Shown here piece by piece: positions 1 through 6,061 of a DNA stretch of 6,576 bases. The stretch lies in contig CAZHGP010000054.1 of NCBI GenBank assembly GCA_964532175.1, positions 1 through 6,576 of the forward strand. The letters are read 5' to 3'. A model generated the notes under the pieces. It saw only the letters and a program-made list of their open reading frames with translations, did not search any database and was not told the DNA's origin. This DNA is from JAVZCJ01 sp964532175 (lineage in GTDB: Archaea; Thermoproteota; Nitrososphaeria_A; Caldarchaeales; JAVZCJ01). The stretch's first letter is position 1, and each line of letters starts with the position of its first letter. The position numbers were made by a program, and so were the translations under genes.

Positions 1-147
1 TAAGTCTTGTAATATTCAAAATTTTTATATTTTAAGAGCTTTTTAGTTTTCATATATTTGTGCAACTCTAACTTAGAATTTTCCAGAAATATTCTTATTT
101 TGCCAATATTTCATGAAAACTAAAGAAAAATTAAGCAAATTTTATTG

Positions 148-164
148 AAAGTTTGTTAAACTTT
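148..164. repeat. Small perfect inverted repeat (7-bp arms, 3-base loop)
   Basis: AAAGTTT and AAACTTT flank a GTT loop, so the transcript could form a short, AT-rich hairpin. No T-run follows on the plus strand, so it does not look like an intrinsic terminator. In DNA this rich in A and T such a repeat may well arise by chance. No function is assigned. Confidence 0.25.
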
Positions 165-253
165 AAAAATTTAATAAATGTAGAAGCATAGAGAAATTTG
201 GGGATAAATATTCATATAAATAAAGAACATTTCTTACTTTCAAAATAGAAAGA

Positions 254-279
254 TTTATTTTATTTTAAAATAAAATAAA
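254..279 (+). promoter_or_regulatory. Probable ilvE promoter inside a perfect 26-bp A/T palindrome
   Basis: The two 13-base arms (TTTATTTTATTTT and its exact complement) meet between bases 266 and 267, and the palindrome ends three bases before the ilvE ATG. The left arm contains TTTATTTT (254-261), a fair archaeal TATA box preceded by a purine-rich GAAAGA (248-253) that could serve as the BRE. Archaeal transcription usually starts about 25-27 bases after the box centre, which would fall at the ATG itself (about 283) and give a leaderless mRNA. This fits the lack of a Shine-Dalgarno site upstream. The palindrome could also be an operator for a dimeric regulator such as an Lrp-family protein; that is inference. 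Confidence 0.45.
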
Positions 280-282
280 ATT

Positions 283-1185
283 ATGTCTTCAGGGGAGGAA
301 CTATTAGTATTTATAGATGGAAAATTCTATCCAAAATCAGAAGCAAAAATCTCTGTTTATGACCATGGTTTTCTATATGGCGATGGAGTATTCGAAGGAA
401 TAAGAGCTTATAATGGAATAGTTTTTAAACTTAAAGAGCATATAGATAGGCTTTTCAATTCAGCTAAAGTTTTAATGATAAATATTCCATATACTAAAGA
501 AGAAATAATCGAAATGGTTTTAGAAACTCTTAGAAAAAATAATTTAAAAGAAGCATACATTAGACTTATAGTTACTAGAGGCATAGGAGATTTAGGCTTA
601 GACCCTAGAAAATGCCCAAAACCAACAATAGTTATTATTACTCAACCATGGGGAACATTGCATGGAGTTGAAGCTAGAGAAAAAGGGATTAGAGTTATTA
701 TTCAATGGGTTAGAAGAGATAGAGTTGATGCTACATCCCATGAAATAAAATCTTTAAATTATTTAAATAGCGTATTAGCTAAAATTGAAGCTAATAATGC
801 AGGTGTTGATGAAGCACTATTTCTTTCTGAAGATGGTTGCATAAGTGAAGGGGTTGGAGAAAATATATTTATTGTAAAGAATGGAAAAGTTTTTACAACA
901 ATGAATAAAGCTGGAATACTTCCTGGAATAACAAGAGAAGTAGTCATAGAAATTCTTAAAAATCTTGGATATCAAGTAATCGAGAAAGATATAACTCCAT
1001 ATGAATTATTTACAGCTGATGAAGCATTTTTCACAGGCACAGCAGCTGAAGTTACTCCAATAAGTGAAGTTAATGGAAGAATCATAGGAAATGGAAAGCC
1101 TGGCCCAATAACTAAAAAAGTAATGGAGGAATTCTTCAAAGCTACAAAAGATCCTAAAAATGGAATTCCAATATATAAAGAATAA
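283..1185 (+). CDS. ilvE: Branched-chain amino acid aminotransferase (class IV, PLP-dependent)
   Basis: This cytosolic enzyme transfers the amino group between glutamate and the 2-oxo acids of leucine, isoleucine and valine, and so serves both synthesis and breakdown of these amino acids. The 300-residue length is normal for archaeal and bacterial IlvE. Fold-type IV landmarks are present in order: the N-terminal YGDGVFEGIR segment (residues 32-41), VTRGIGDLGLDP near residues 98-109, the PLP-binding lysine K156 in IKSLNYLNS, the cofactor-contacting glutamate E189 in EGVGENIF, and the phosphate-binding TGTAAEVTPI (251-260). ATG 283 is chosen because the protein then begins just before the conserved VFIDGKFYPKSEAKIS. 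A GGGGAGG stretch at 292-298 lies inside the gene with no in-frame start after it, so it is not the ribosome site. Translation is probably leaderless. D-amino acid aminotransferase and aminodeoxychorismate lyase share the fold, but the motifs favour IlvE. I see no clear terminator after the stop. Confidence 0.93.
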   Translation: MSSGEELLVFIDGKFYPKSEAKISVYDHGFLYGDGVFEGIRAYNGIVFKLKEHIDRLFNSAKVLMINIPYTKEEIIEMVLETLRKNNLKEAYIRLIVTRGIGDLGLDPRKCPKPTIVIITQPWGTLHGVEAREKGIRVIIQWVRRDRVDATSHEIKSLNYLNSVLAKIEANNAGVDEALFLSEDGCISEGVGENIFIVKNGKVFTTMNKAGILPGITREVVIEILKNLGYQVIEKDITPYELFTADEAFFTGTAAEVTPISEVNGRIIGNGKPGPITKKVMEEFFKATKDPKNGIPIYKE

Positions 1186-1258
1186 AAATTTATATTAAAC
1201 ATTTAATCAAGAAATTAAATAAAAAATAGAATTATAGAATTTCATTTATTTTTCTAAA

Positions 1259-1265
1259 GAAGGTG
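1259..1265 (+). promoter_or_regulatory. Ribosome binding site that decides the rpl35ae start
   Basis: GAAGGTG matches the archaeal anti-Shine-Dalgarno sequence over AGGTG and sits nine bases before ATG 1275. An in-frame GTG at 1263 lies inside this site, so it cannot be the start used with it. The site therefore supports the shorter protein. Confidence 0.7.
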
Positions 1266-1274
1266 CTTTTAAAA

Positions 1275-1532
1275 ATGAAGCAAATTTCTAAAGGAGTTAT
1301 CTTAAATTATAGAAGAGGACCAAAATCTCAAAAAAATTATGAATATTTAATAAAATTTAATTCATGCAATTCAAGGAAAGATGCTATTGCTTTAATTGGA
1401 AGAAAAGTTGTATGGAATAAAAATATTACTGGAAAAATAGTTGCTCCTCATGGAAATAAAGGAGTTGTTAGAGTACGTTTCAAAAAAGGTTTACCTGGAC
1501 AAGCATTAGGTACTTTCGTATTATTACTATAA
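1275..1532 (+). CDS. rpl35ae: Large-subunit ribosomal protein L35Ae (eL33)
   Basis: This is a small component of the 50S subunit found in eukaryotes and a subset of archaea, and absent from bacteria. With the start at ATG 1275 the protein has 85 residues, a typical archaeal length. The family pattern is clear: an N-terminal KGVILNYRRGPKSQ, then a middle IGRKVVW, then GKIVAPHGNKGVVRVRF and the C-terminal KGLPGQALGTFV. It is basic, as expected for an rRNA-binding protein. Reading from the in-frame GTG at 1263 would add only four residues (VLLK) and would consume the ribosome site, so that start is rejected. It follows ilvE by 89 bases. A weak TATA-like TTAAATAA at 1215-1222 could give it its own promoter, and co-transcription with ilvE is also possible. 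Confidence 0.95.
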   Translation: MKQISKGVILNYRRGPKSQKNYEYLIKFNSCNSRKDAIALIGRKVVWNKNITGKIVAPHGNKGVVRVRFKKGLPGQALGTFVLLL

Positions 1533-1534
1533 AA

Positions 1535-1541
1535 TTTTTTT
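1535..1541 (+). terminator. T-run terminator after rpl35ae
   Basis: Seven consecutive T residues begin two bases after the rpl35ae stop codon. Archaeal RNA polymerase often terminates at such T-runs without needing a hairpin, and no stem is visible here. The next gene is on the other strand, so a stop at this point makes sense. Confidence 0.5.
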
Positions 1542-1608
1542 ACTAAACCAGATCTTAATCCTATGAAAGTAAAGTTATTCTAGCTTATAAATTGTAAAAT
1601 TTAATAAA

Positions 1609-2418
1609 TTAAAAAATATTTTTAATCATTTCAATTAAATTTTCAATTGCTGCTTCTATAATTCCTTTACCTTTTTCTGCTTTTGCATTTAAAGGATTTC
1701 CACTTTCAGGTAAAACTCCACTTTTAGAAATTTCAGAAACATTCATTGTAGCATTATACATAGCATATCCACTTGGATCTACTTTACTAAATTTATTATA
1801 TGATGCATATTTCTTAGCTTTTTCCAATCCAGGAAAAGTTTTATCTTTAAATTCTTCATAAGCTTTTAGATTTACAAGTTCAGGATGAGTAAATAAAGCT
1901 GTAGATGTTTCATATTCTCCTGCATGACCAGGCAGTGATATTTTATCACCAAAAAGTTTTATACAAAGCTCTTTTGGAACTAAGTCCCAATAATTTATCC
2001 ATATTGCTTTTATTCCCAATTCCTCTTTAGCTCTTCTTGCAATTATATGTAATGCTGGTCCATTTCCTCCATGGCCATTAAGAAAAATCACATTATTCAT
2101 TCCATGATGTTTTATGCTTCTACAAACATCCAATAAAAGCTCAATAAAAATTTCATATCTGAAACTTAAAGTTCCTGGAAAATCCATATGAAAAGGAGAT
2201 GTACCTATAGTTGTTGGAACACAAACTATAGCATTTGGATATATTGCTTCTGCAGCTTTTTTTGCAATATAAAATGCTGAAAGAAAATCATGTTGTAATG
2301 GCAAGTGAGGACCATGTTGTTCTGTGCTTCCTGTAACAATAATAACTACTTTAGCTTTTTTAAACATTTCTTTTGCTTCAACCCAACTCATTTCTCCTAA
2401 AATAACTTTGTTTTTCAT
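1609..2418 (-). CDS. Creatininase-family metal-dependent amidohydrolase
   Basis: This 269-residue protein belongs to the creatininase/MftE/ArfB superfamily, whose members hydrolyse or process small amides with a bound metal pair. The diagnostic GSTEQHGPHLP lies at residues 30-40, with E33 and H35 as likely metal ligands and D44 (LQHD) in the usual third-ligand position. LNGHGGN (113-119) supplies another histidine, H116, and PGHAGEYETS (163-172) supplies H165, E168 and E170 near the active site. Length and motif order match the family and nothing looks broken. The substrate cannot be read from sequence: creatinine amidohydrolase is unlikely in an archaeon. ArfB, the formamide hydrolase of archaeal flavin/F420 synthesis, is one candidate, but uncharacterised paralogues are common. 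ATG 2418 puts the start just before the conserved region. There is no convincing ribosome site, and a TATA box at 2441-2448 suggests a leaderless transcript. It is divergent from iorA. Confidence 0.85.
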   Translation of the reverse strand: MKNKVILGEMSWVEAKEMFKKAKVVIIVTGSTEQHGPHLPLQHDFLSAFYIAKKAAEAIYPNAIVCVPTTIGTSPFHMDFPGTLSFRYEIFIELLLDVCRSIKHHGMNNVIFLNGHGGNGPALHIIARRAKEELGIKAIWINYWDLVPKELCIKLFGDKISLPGHAGEYETSTALFTHPELVNLKAYEEFKDKTFPGLEKAKKYASYNKFSKVDPSGYAMYNATMNVSEISKSGVLPESGNPLNAKAEKGKGIIEAAIENLIEMIKNIF

Positions 2419-2440
2419 ATCACTTTCAATATCTTCTTAA

Positions 2441-2448
2441 TTTATAAA
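2441..2448 (-). promoter_or_regulatory. TATA box for the creatininase-family gene
   Basis: TTTATAAA is a near-ideal archaeal TATA box and, being self-complementary, reads the same on both strands. Its centre is about 26 bases from the minus-strand ATG at 2418, which predicts transcription starting at or one base before the start codon. That fits the missing Shine-Dalgarno site. The 2419-2636 gap is a divergent promoter region; its remainder is AT-rich and I see no further structure. Confidence 0.5.
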
Positions 2449-2596
2449 TTTTTAGATGACATATCAATAAAAATAAAATAGAATATTCTTAACCATAAGT
2501 AAAATTAATAGAATTTTTTATTAATATTTTTTTACGATATATTAAAATTTATAATGAAATGAAAATATTTTTTAATATTTTTCAATTATTTAAAAG

Positions 2597-2604
2597 AATA
2601 TAAA
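2597..2604 (+). promoter_or_regulatory. Candidate TATA box for iorAB
   Basis: AATATAAA is preceded by the purine-rich AAAAG (2592-2596), which could act as the BRE. Transcription about 26 bases downstream would begin near 2627 and leave a leader of roughly ten bases before ATG 2637. The surroundings are so AT-rich that other boxes are possible, so this is only the best-placed candidate. Confidence 0.4.
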
Positions 2605-2636
2605 CCACATAATAATATTAATTATTTGATGTAATA

Positions 2637-4511
2637 ATGGATGTGCTTGAAGAATCTGGAAAAAAAGTAGTATTATTAGGAAATGAAGCAATTGTAAGAG
2701 GAGCATTAGAAGCTGGTGTTGGATTTGTTGCTGCTTATCCTGGAACTCCTAGTTCTGAAATACCAATAACTTTTTCTAGAATAGCAAAAAAATTAGGTTT
2801 ATATTTTGAATATTCTTCTAATGAAAAAGTTGCTTTTGAAGCTGCTGCAGGTGCAGCATGGTCTGGAGTTAGAGCTCTTGTTAGTCAAAAACAATTTGGT
2901 CTTAATGTTGCAGCTGATTCTATAATGCCTGTAGCTTATACAGGAGTAAAAGCTGGATTTGTTATAATGGTAGCTGATGATCCAGAAGGTTGGAGCTCTG
3001 CTCAATCAGAACAAGATACAAGATTTTATGCTAAAATGTTTAGAATGCCGATGATTGAACCAAGCAATCCACAAGAATGTTTAGAATACACAAAAATTGC
3101 TTTTGAAATATCTGAAAAATATCAAATTCCAGTTTTCTTAAGAACTACAACAAAAGTTAGTCATTCTATTGGAACTGTAAAACTTGGAGAATTAAAGAAA
3201 CCTAATATAAAAGGGAAATTCATAAAAGATCCTGATAGATATTACAATATTCGGCCACATTTACAAGTTCTTCATAATAGATTGGATAAAAAAATTGAAG
3301 AAATAGAAAAAGAATATGGTTATAAACTTAATAAAATATTTCAAGGAGAAGGGAAAATAGGGATAATTGCTTCAGGAGTTAGTTTTGAGTATGCTAAAGA
3401 AGCATTACAAGAATTAGGATTAAACCCTCCAATTGCAAAAATTGGATTAGTACATCCTATATCAAAAATTTTTATTAGTGATTTTATTAAAGATAAAGAA
3501 ATAGTTCTTATATTAGAAGAACTTGAACCATTTATAGAAGAATTTGTAAAACAAATTGCTAAAGATGCTAATGCAAAAATTATTATTCATGGAAAAGATA
3601 TGCTTCCAAGATCGGGTGAATATAATCTTGAAATAATAATTCCTGTATTAGAAAAAATATTTAATAAAAAATTTAGTATAGATTTTAAAAATCATAAAGA
3701 AATGGTAAATCTTGTATTAAAAGATATTCCTCCTAGAAAACCTGTTTTATGTCCAGGTTGCCCTCATAGATCAACATTTTATGCTGTTAAAAAAGTTTAT
3801 GGGAAAGATACTATTTATGCTGGAGATATTGGATGCTATGTTTTAGGAGTATATGAACCATTCAATATGCAAGATTATGTTATTAGTATGGGTGCAAGCA
3901 TTGGTATTGCTCATGGAATAAGTATAGTAAGTGATCAAGAAATTGTTGCTTTTGTAGGAGATTCTACATTTTTCCATGCATCAATACCTGCAATAATAAA
4001 TTGTAAATTTAATAATAGTAGAGCTCCACTTGTAGTTATTTTAGATAATAGTGTTACTGCAATGACTGGTCATCAACCCCATCCAGGTTCTGGATTTACT
4101 GGAATGGGAGATAAAGTAGAACCAATAAAAATAGAAGAAATAATTAAAGCTATTGGAGCTGAAATGAGAATAGCAAATTCATTTAATCAAAAACAATTAA
4201 TTCAAGCTTTACAAGAATTAAGGAAATTTAATGGTTTAAAAGTATTAATTAGTAGAGGGGAATGTAGATTATTAACAACTAGAAAATTCCGTGAAAAAGG
4301 GATTGAAATTCCTAAATTTCAAATAGATAAAGAAAAATGCACAAAATGCGATATATGCATTAAAGATTTTGCTTGTCCTGCGATAATGAAAACAATCGAG
4401 AATGGAGAAGTAACATATTATATAGATTTAGATATGTGTACTGGTTGTAGTGTATGTATGCAAATATGTCCTGAAGGAGCTATACATTCTATTAAAAGAG
4501 GTGAAAAATAA
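2637..4511 (+). CDS. iorA: Indolepyruvate:ferredoxin oxidoreductase, alpha subunit
   Basis: IorA is the catalytic subunit that oxidatively decarboxylates aryl-2-oxo acids (indolepyruvate, phenylpyruvate, 4-hydroxyphenylpyruvate) with CoA, yielding an aryl-acetyl-CoA, CO2 and reduced ferredoxin. At 624 residues it has the usual archaeal length. Visible in order are the N-terminal LLGNEAIVRGALEAG and AAYPGTPSSEI (32-42), the likely TPP-activating glutamate E63 in SSNEKVAFEAA, a transketolase C-like domain starting near 241, and CPGCPHR (372-378). The TPP/Mg domain has GDIGCY (396-401), GDSTFF (441-446) and the paired N471. The C-terminal ferredoxin-like domain has cysteines C568, C571, C574, C580 and C601, C604, C607, C611. 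The first set is spaced CX2CX2CX5C, unlike the classical second set. ATG 2637 leaves only about eight residues before the conserved core. There is no strong ribosome site. The gene overlaps iorB by one base. Confidence 0.96.
   Translation: MDVLEESGKKVVLLGNEAIVRGALEAGVGFVAAYPGTPSSEIPITFSRIAKKLGLYFEYSSNEKVAFEAAAGAAWSGVRALVSQKQFGLNVAADSIMPVAYTGVKAGFVIMVADDPEGWSSAQSEQDTRFYAKMFRMPMIEPSNPQECLEYTKIAFEISEKYQIPVFLRTTTKVSHSIGTVKLGELKKPNIKGKFIKDPDRYYNIRPHLQVLHNRLDKKIEEIEKEYGYKLNKIFQGEGKIGIIASGVSFEYAKEALQELGLNPPIAKIGLVHPISKIFISDFIKDKEIVLILEELEPFIEEFVKQIAKDANAKIIIHGKDMLPRSGEYNLEIIIPVLEKIFNKKFSIDFKNHKEMVNLVLKDIPPRKPVLCPGCPHRSTFYAVKKVYGKDTIYAGDIGCYVLGVYEPFNMQDYVISMGASIGIAHGISIVSDQEIVAFVGDSTFFHASIPAIINCKFNNSRAPLVVILDNSVTAMTGHQPHPGSGFTGMGDKVEPIKIEEIIKAIGAEMRIANSFNQKQLIQALQELRKFNGLKVLISRGECRLLTTRKFREKGIEIPKFQIDKEKCTKCDICIKDFACPAIMKTIENGEVTYYIDLDMCTGCSVCMQICPEGAIHSIKRGEK
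4498..4504 (+). promoter_or_regulatory. Strong Shine-Dalgarno site for iorB inside the end of iorA
   Basis: GAGGTGA is a seven-base match to the archaeal anti-Shine-Dalgarno sequence, six bases before ATG 4511. It lies in the last codons of iorA, and the stop and start share one base (TAATG). This arrangement points to translational coupling, which would keep the two subunits at similar levels. Confidence 0.75.
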
Positions 4512-5128
4512 TGAAGTATGACATATTATTAATGGGAGTTGGAGGTACAGGAGTATTAACAACACAGGTAATTATAGCTAGAGCTGCTAATATGGAAGGA
4601 TATTATGTTAGAGGTGTTCAATTGCATGGTCTTGCTCAAAGAGGTGGAATAATACCTGCATTTATTAGATTTGGCTCAGAAAATGAAGTTTCATCTCCAG
4701 GAATAATGCAAGCTAATGCTGATCTTATTATTGCTTTTGAACCATTAGAAGCACTTAGAGCTATTTATTATGCTAGAAAAGATAAAACAATTTTTATAAT
4801 AAATAATCATCCTTTAATACCAGTTTATGCTAATATTTTGAATATTCATTATCCAAGCATTAATGAAATTATTAAAAAAATAGAGCCATTCGCTAAAAAA
4901 ATTTATGTTTTTAATGCTTCTCAATTAAGTAAAGAAAATTTTGGAAATATTGTTTTTGGAAATGTTATGCTAATTGGAATAGCTATTGGATTAGGAGTAC
5001 TTAAATTAAAGGAAGAAAGTTTACGTGAAGCAATAAAAATTACTTCACCAAGAGAAGTAGATAAAAATATTAAAGCATTTGAATTAGGTTTAAAATTAGG
5101 GAAAGAAAAATTAAATGGAAATATATAA
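4511..5128 (+). CDS. iorB: Indolepyruvate:ferredoxin oxidoreductase, beta subunit
   Basis: IorB is the smaller partner of IorA and carries the domain equivalent to the gamma domain of pyruvate:ferredoxin oxidoreductases; it is needed for the active complex in the cytosol. The 205-residue length is normal. Family signatures are the N-terminal glycine-rich MGVGGTGVLTTQ (residues 8-19), VQLHGLAQRGG (36-46) and ADLIIAFEPLEALR (70-83). No cysteine cluster is present, as expected, because the iron-sulphur centres sit in IorA. The start is fixed by the strong ribosome site at 4498-4504 and the one-base overlap with the iorA stop. No T-run follows directly, so transcription may continue into the small membrane-protein gene at 5178. 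Confidence 0.95.
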   Translation: MKYDILLMGVGGTGVLTTQVIIARAANMEGYYVRGVQLHGLAQRGGIIPAFIRFGSENEVSSPGIMQANADLIIAFEPLEALRAIYYARKDKTIFIINNHPLIPVYANILNIHYPSINEIIKKIEPFAKKIYVFNASQLSKENFGNIVFGNVMLIGIAIGLGVLKLKEESLREAIKITSPREVDKNIKAFELGLKLGKEKLNGNI

Positions 5129-5130
5129 AA

Positions 5131-5139
5131 ATATATAAA
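5131..5139 (+). promoter_or_regulatory. Candidate TATA box for the small membrane-protein gene
   Basis: ATATATAAA lies just after the iorB stop. A transcript starting about 26 bases after its centre (near 5161) would carry a leader of about 17 bases that includes the GAGG ribosome site at 5170-5173. Similar boxes are easy to find by chance in this AT-rich gap, so read-through from iorAB is equally possible. Confidence 0.35.
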
Positions 5140-5177
5140 TCAATTTAAAATATCTTTAATTAAAAGAGTGAGGGAAG

Positions 5178-5396
5178 ATGTTAATTCCTACTTTAGTAAT
5201 GTTATCGATAATAATATTTACAATAATACATGCTATTAAAAAGAAAATAGGATATATATCTCTTATAATAATGATGATACTAATATTAATTTATGAAGCT
5301 ATTTTTGATGGATTTTATTTGCCTACTGTTTTTATGATAATAATGGTTATGAGTATAGCATCAGTTTTCTTTATACTTGGAGATATTCTTGGATAA
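5178..5396 (+). CDS. Small three-helix membrane protein of unknown function
   Basis: I do not recognise this 72-residue protein. It consists almost entirely of hydrophobic segments, roughly residues 2-20, 24-43 and 48-68, each long enough to span a membrane. The KKK at 21-23 between the first two helices suggests by the positive-inside rule that this loop is cytoplasmic, with both ends outside; that topology is a prediction. Few charged residues lie within the helices: E40 and D44 sit near the end of the second and D69 just after the third. There is no cysteine or recognisable motif. A ribosome site GAGG (5170-5173) four bases before ATG 5178 supports real translation. It follows iorB by 49 bases on the same strand, so it might be co-transcribed, but nothing links it functionally to the oxidoreductase. 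Confidence 0.7.
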   Translation: MLIPTLVMLSIIIFTIIHAIKKKIGYISLIIMMILILIYEAIFDGFYLPTVFMIIMVMSIASVFFILGDILG

Positions 5397-5475
5397 AAAA
5401 GGCTTTTTAGAAAATTACTTAAATAATGATTTTAATTAAGAAAATAATTTTAATTTCCTAGCTAAAAAATGAATA

Positions 5476-5483
5476 ATATAAAA
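5476..5483 (+). promoter_or_regulatory. Candidate TATA box for the gene at 5550
   Basis: ATATAAAA here would place the transcript start near 5506 and so include the Shine-Dalgarno GAGG at 5539-5542 in the leader. A second, similar box at 5517-5524 would start transcription after that ribosome site, so it is less likely. The 5397-5549 gap otherwise holds only AT-rich spacer with a short TTTTT run at 5404-5408 that might end the upstream transcript. Confidence 0.35.
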
Positions 5484-5538
5484 ACTTATATTTTTCTAAA
5501 TTTTTTAATTAAATGGATATAAAAAAGGATAGGTTTTA

Positions 5539-5542
5539 GAGG
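5539..5542 (+). promoter_or_regulatory. Shine-Dalgarno site for the gene at 5550
   Basis: GAGG, within AGAGGAT, lies seven bases before ATG 5550. It supports this start and argues that the transcript has a leader, unlike those of ilvE and the creatininase-family gene. Confidence 0.6.
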
Positions 5543-5549
5543 ATTTTCT

Positions 5550-6056
5550 ATGAACATCAAAACCATCGAAGAAATAATGAAAGAAATACATAAAAAATAT
5601 AATGAAGACCCTTATGGATGGAAAGTATTAAGTGGAATAGATAATAAAGGATTTATAGATTTATATTTTATTCATAAAAATAAAGCATGGCGTTTAAAAA
5701 TTTGGCAATTAGATCCTTTTAGAAATGTTGGTTATGGTATTTCTTTAGAAAATTTTGGAGAAATAAAAAGATTAAAAAATTATCCATTATATGGATTTAG
5801 AGATTTATCTAAAAAAGAAGCTATTGAAATACTTAGTCTTCCTCCTAAAGAAGCTATTAAAAGGCTTATGAATATTAAACCTGTTCCAATAGATGAATTG
5901 AATAAGCCAATAATTGTTGAAGGGCCTATAACTTTCTCTAATAAACCATTAAGTTTTCTTTCAGAAGAACAAAGGAATTTAGATCAAAAGCTTTCTAGTG
6001 AACTTGAAAAACTTCTTATTAGAAAATATATTGATAGAATAAAAATTTATGGCTAA
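5550..6056 (+). CDS. Hypothetical soluble protein, 168 residues
   Basis: I cannot assign this protein to a family. It is soluble, highly charged and lysine-rich, with no cysteine, signal peptide or membrane segment. Residues 3-17 look helical and are followed by DPYGWKVL and a probable beta-rich stretch with two tryptophans (about 25-55: IDLYFIH, AWRLKIWQLDP). Residues 85-105 (LSKKEAIEIL, PPKEAIKRL) look like two short helices, and the C-terminus (about 139-165) looks like a charged amphipathic helix. The start is well supported: GAGG at 5539-5542 lies seven bases before ATG 5550. Base composition resembles that of the neighbours, so there is no sign of recent transfer. It probably has its own promoter (5476-5483) and ends five bases from the convergent ABC transporter gene. 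Confidence 0.75.
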   Translation: MNIKTIEEIMKEIHKKYNEDPYGWKVLSGIDNKGFIDLYFIHKNKAWRLKIWQLDPFRNVGYGISLENFGEIKRLKNYPLYGFRDLSKKEAIEILSLPPKEAIKRLMNIKPVPIDELNKPIIVEGPITFSNKPLSFLSEEQRNLDQKLSSELEKLLIRKYIDRIKIYG

Positions 6057-6061
6057 ATTTA

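Larger units (their letters stand above)
1..282. other. Non-coding region upstream of ilvE
   Basis: No open reading frame of useful length and no GC-rich or cloverleaf-like segment is visible here on either strand; the longest start-to-stop run I followed on the minus strand is about 13 codons. The first three bases are taa, which could be the stop of a gene lying to the left, but this cannot be judged from the window. The right end carries the ilvE promoter palindrome, and a small hairpin lies at 148-164. The rest is AT-rich spacer in which I see nothing else. Confidence 0.6.

Noticed and set aside
292..298. GGGGAGG as a ribosome binding site near the ilvE start
   Set aside because: It lies after ATG 283 and no in-frame start codon follows at a suitable distance; the conserved N-terminal sequence begins immediately.
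759..947. Minus-strand open frame of 62 codons inside ilvE
   Set aside because: It lies wholly within a well-conserved gene on the other strand, has no ribosome site and resembles no protein I know.
972..1202. Minus-strand open frame of 76 codons over the end of ilvE
   Set aside because: It is mostly antisense to the conserved IlvE C-terminus, and its sequence looks like a complement artefact.
1263..1274. GTG start at 1263 for rpl35ae, giving 89 residues
   Set aside because: The GTG is part of the Shine-Dalgarno site for ATG 1275, and the four added residues do not belong to the family sequence.
2799..3005. Minus-strand open frame of 68 codons inside iorA
   Set aside because: It is antisense to the conserved IorA N-terminal domain, with an unlikely composition rich in Ser, Cys and Tyr.
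5395..5408. Possible terminator hairpin AAAAAG/CTTTTT after the 72-residue gene
   Set aside because: The arms are separated by only one base, so a stem of that form cannot close. Only a weak T-run remains.
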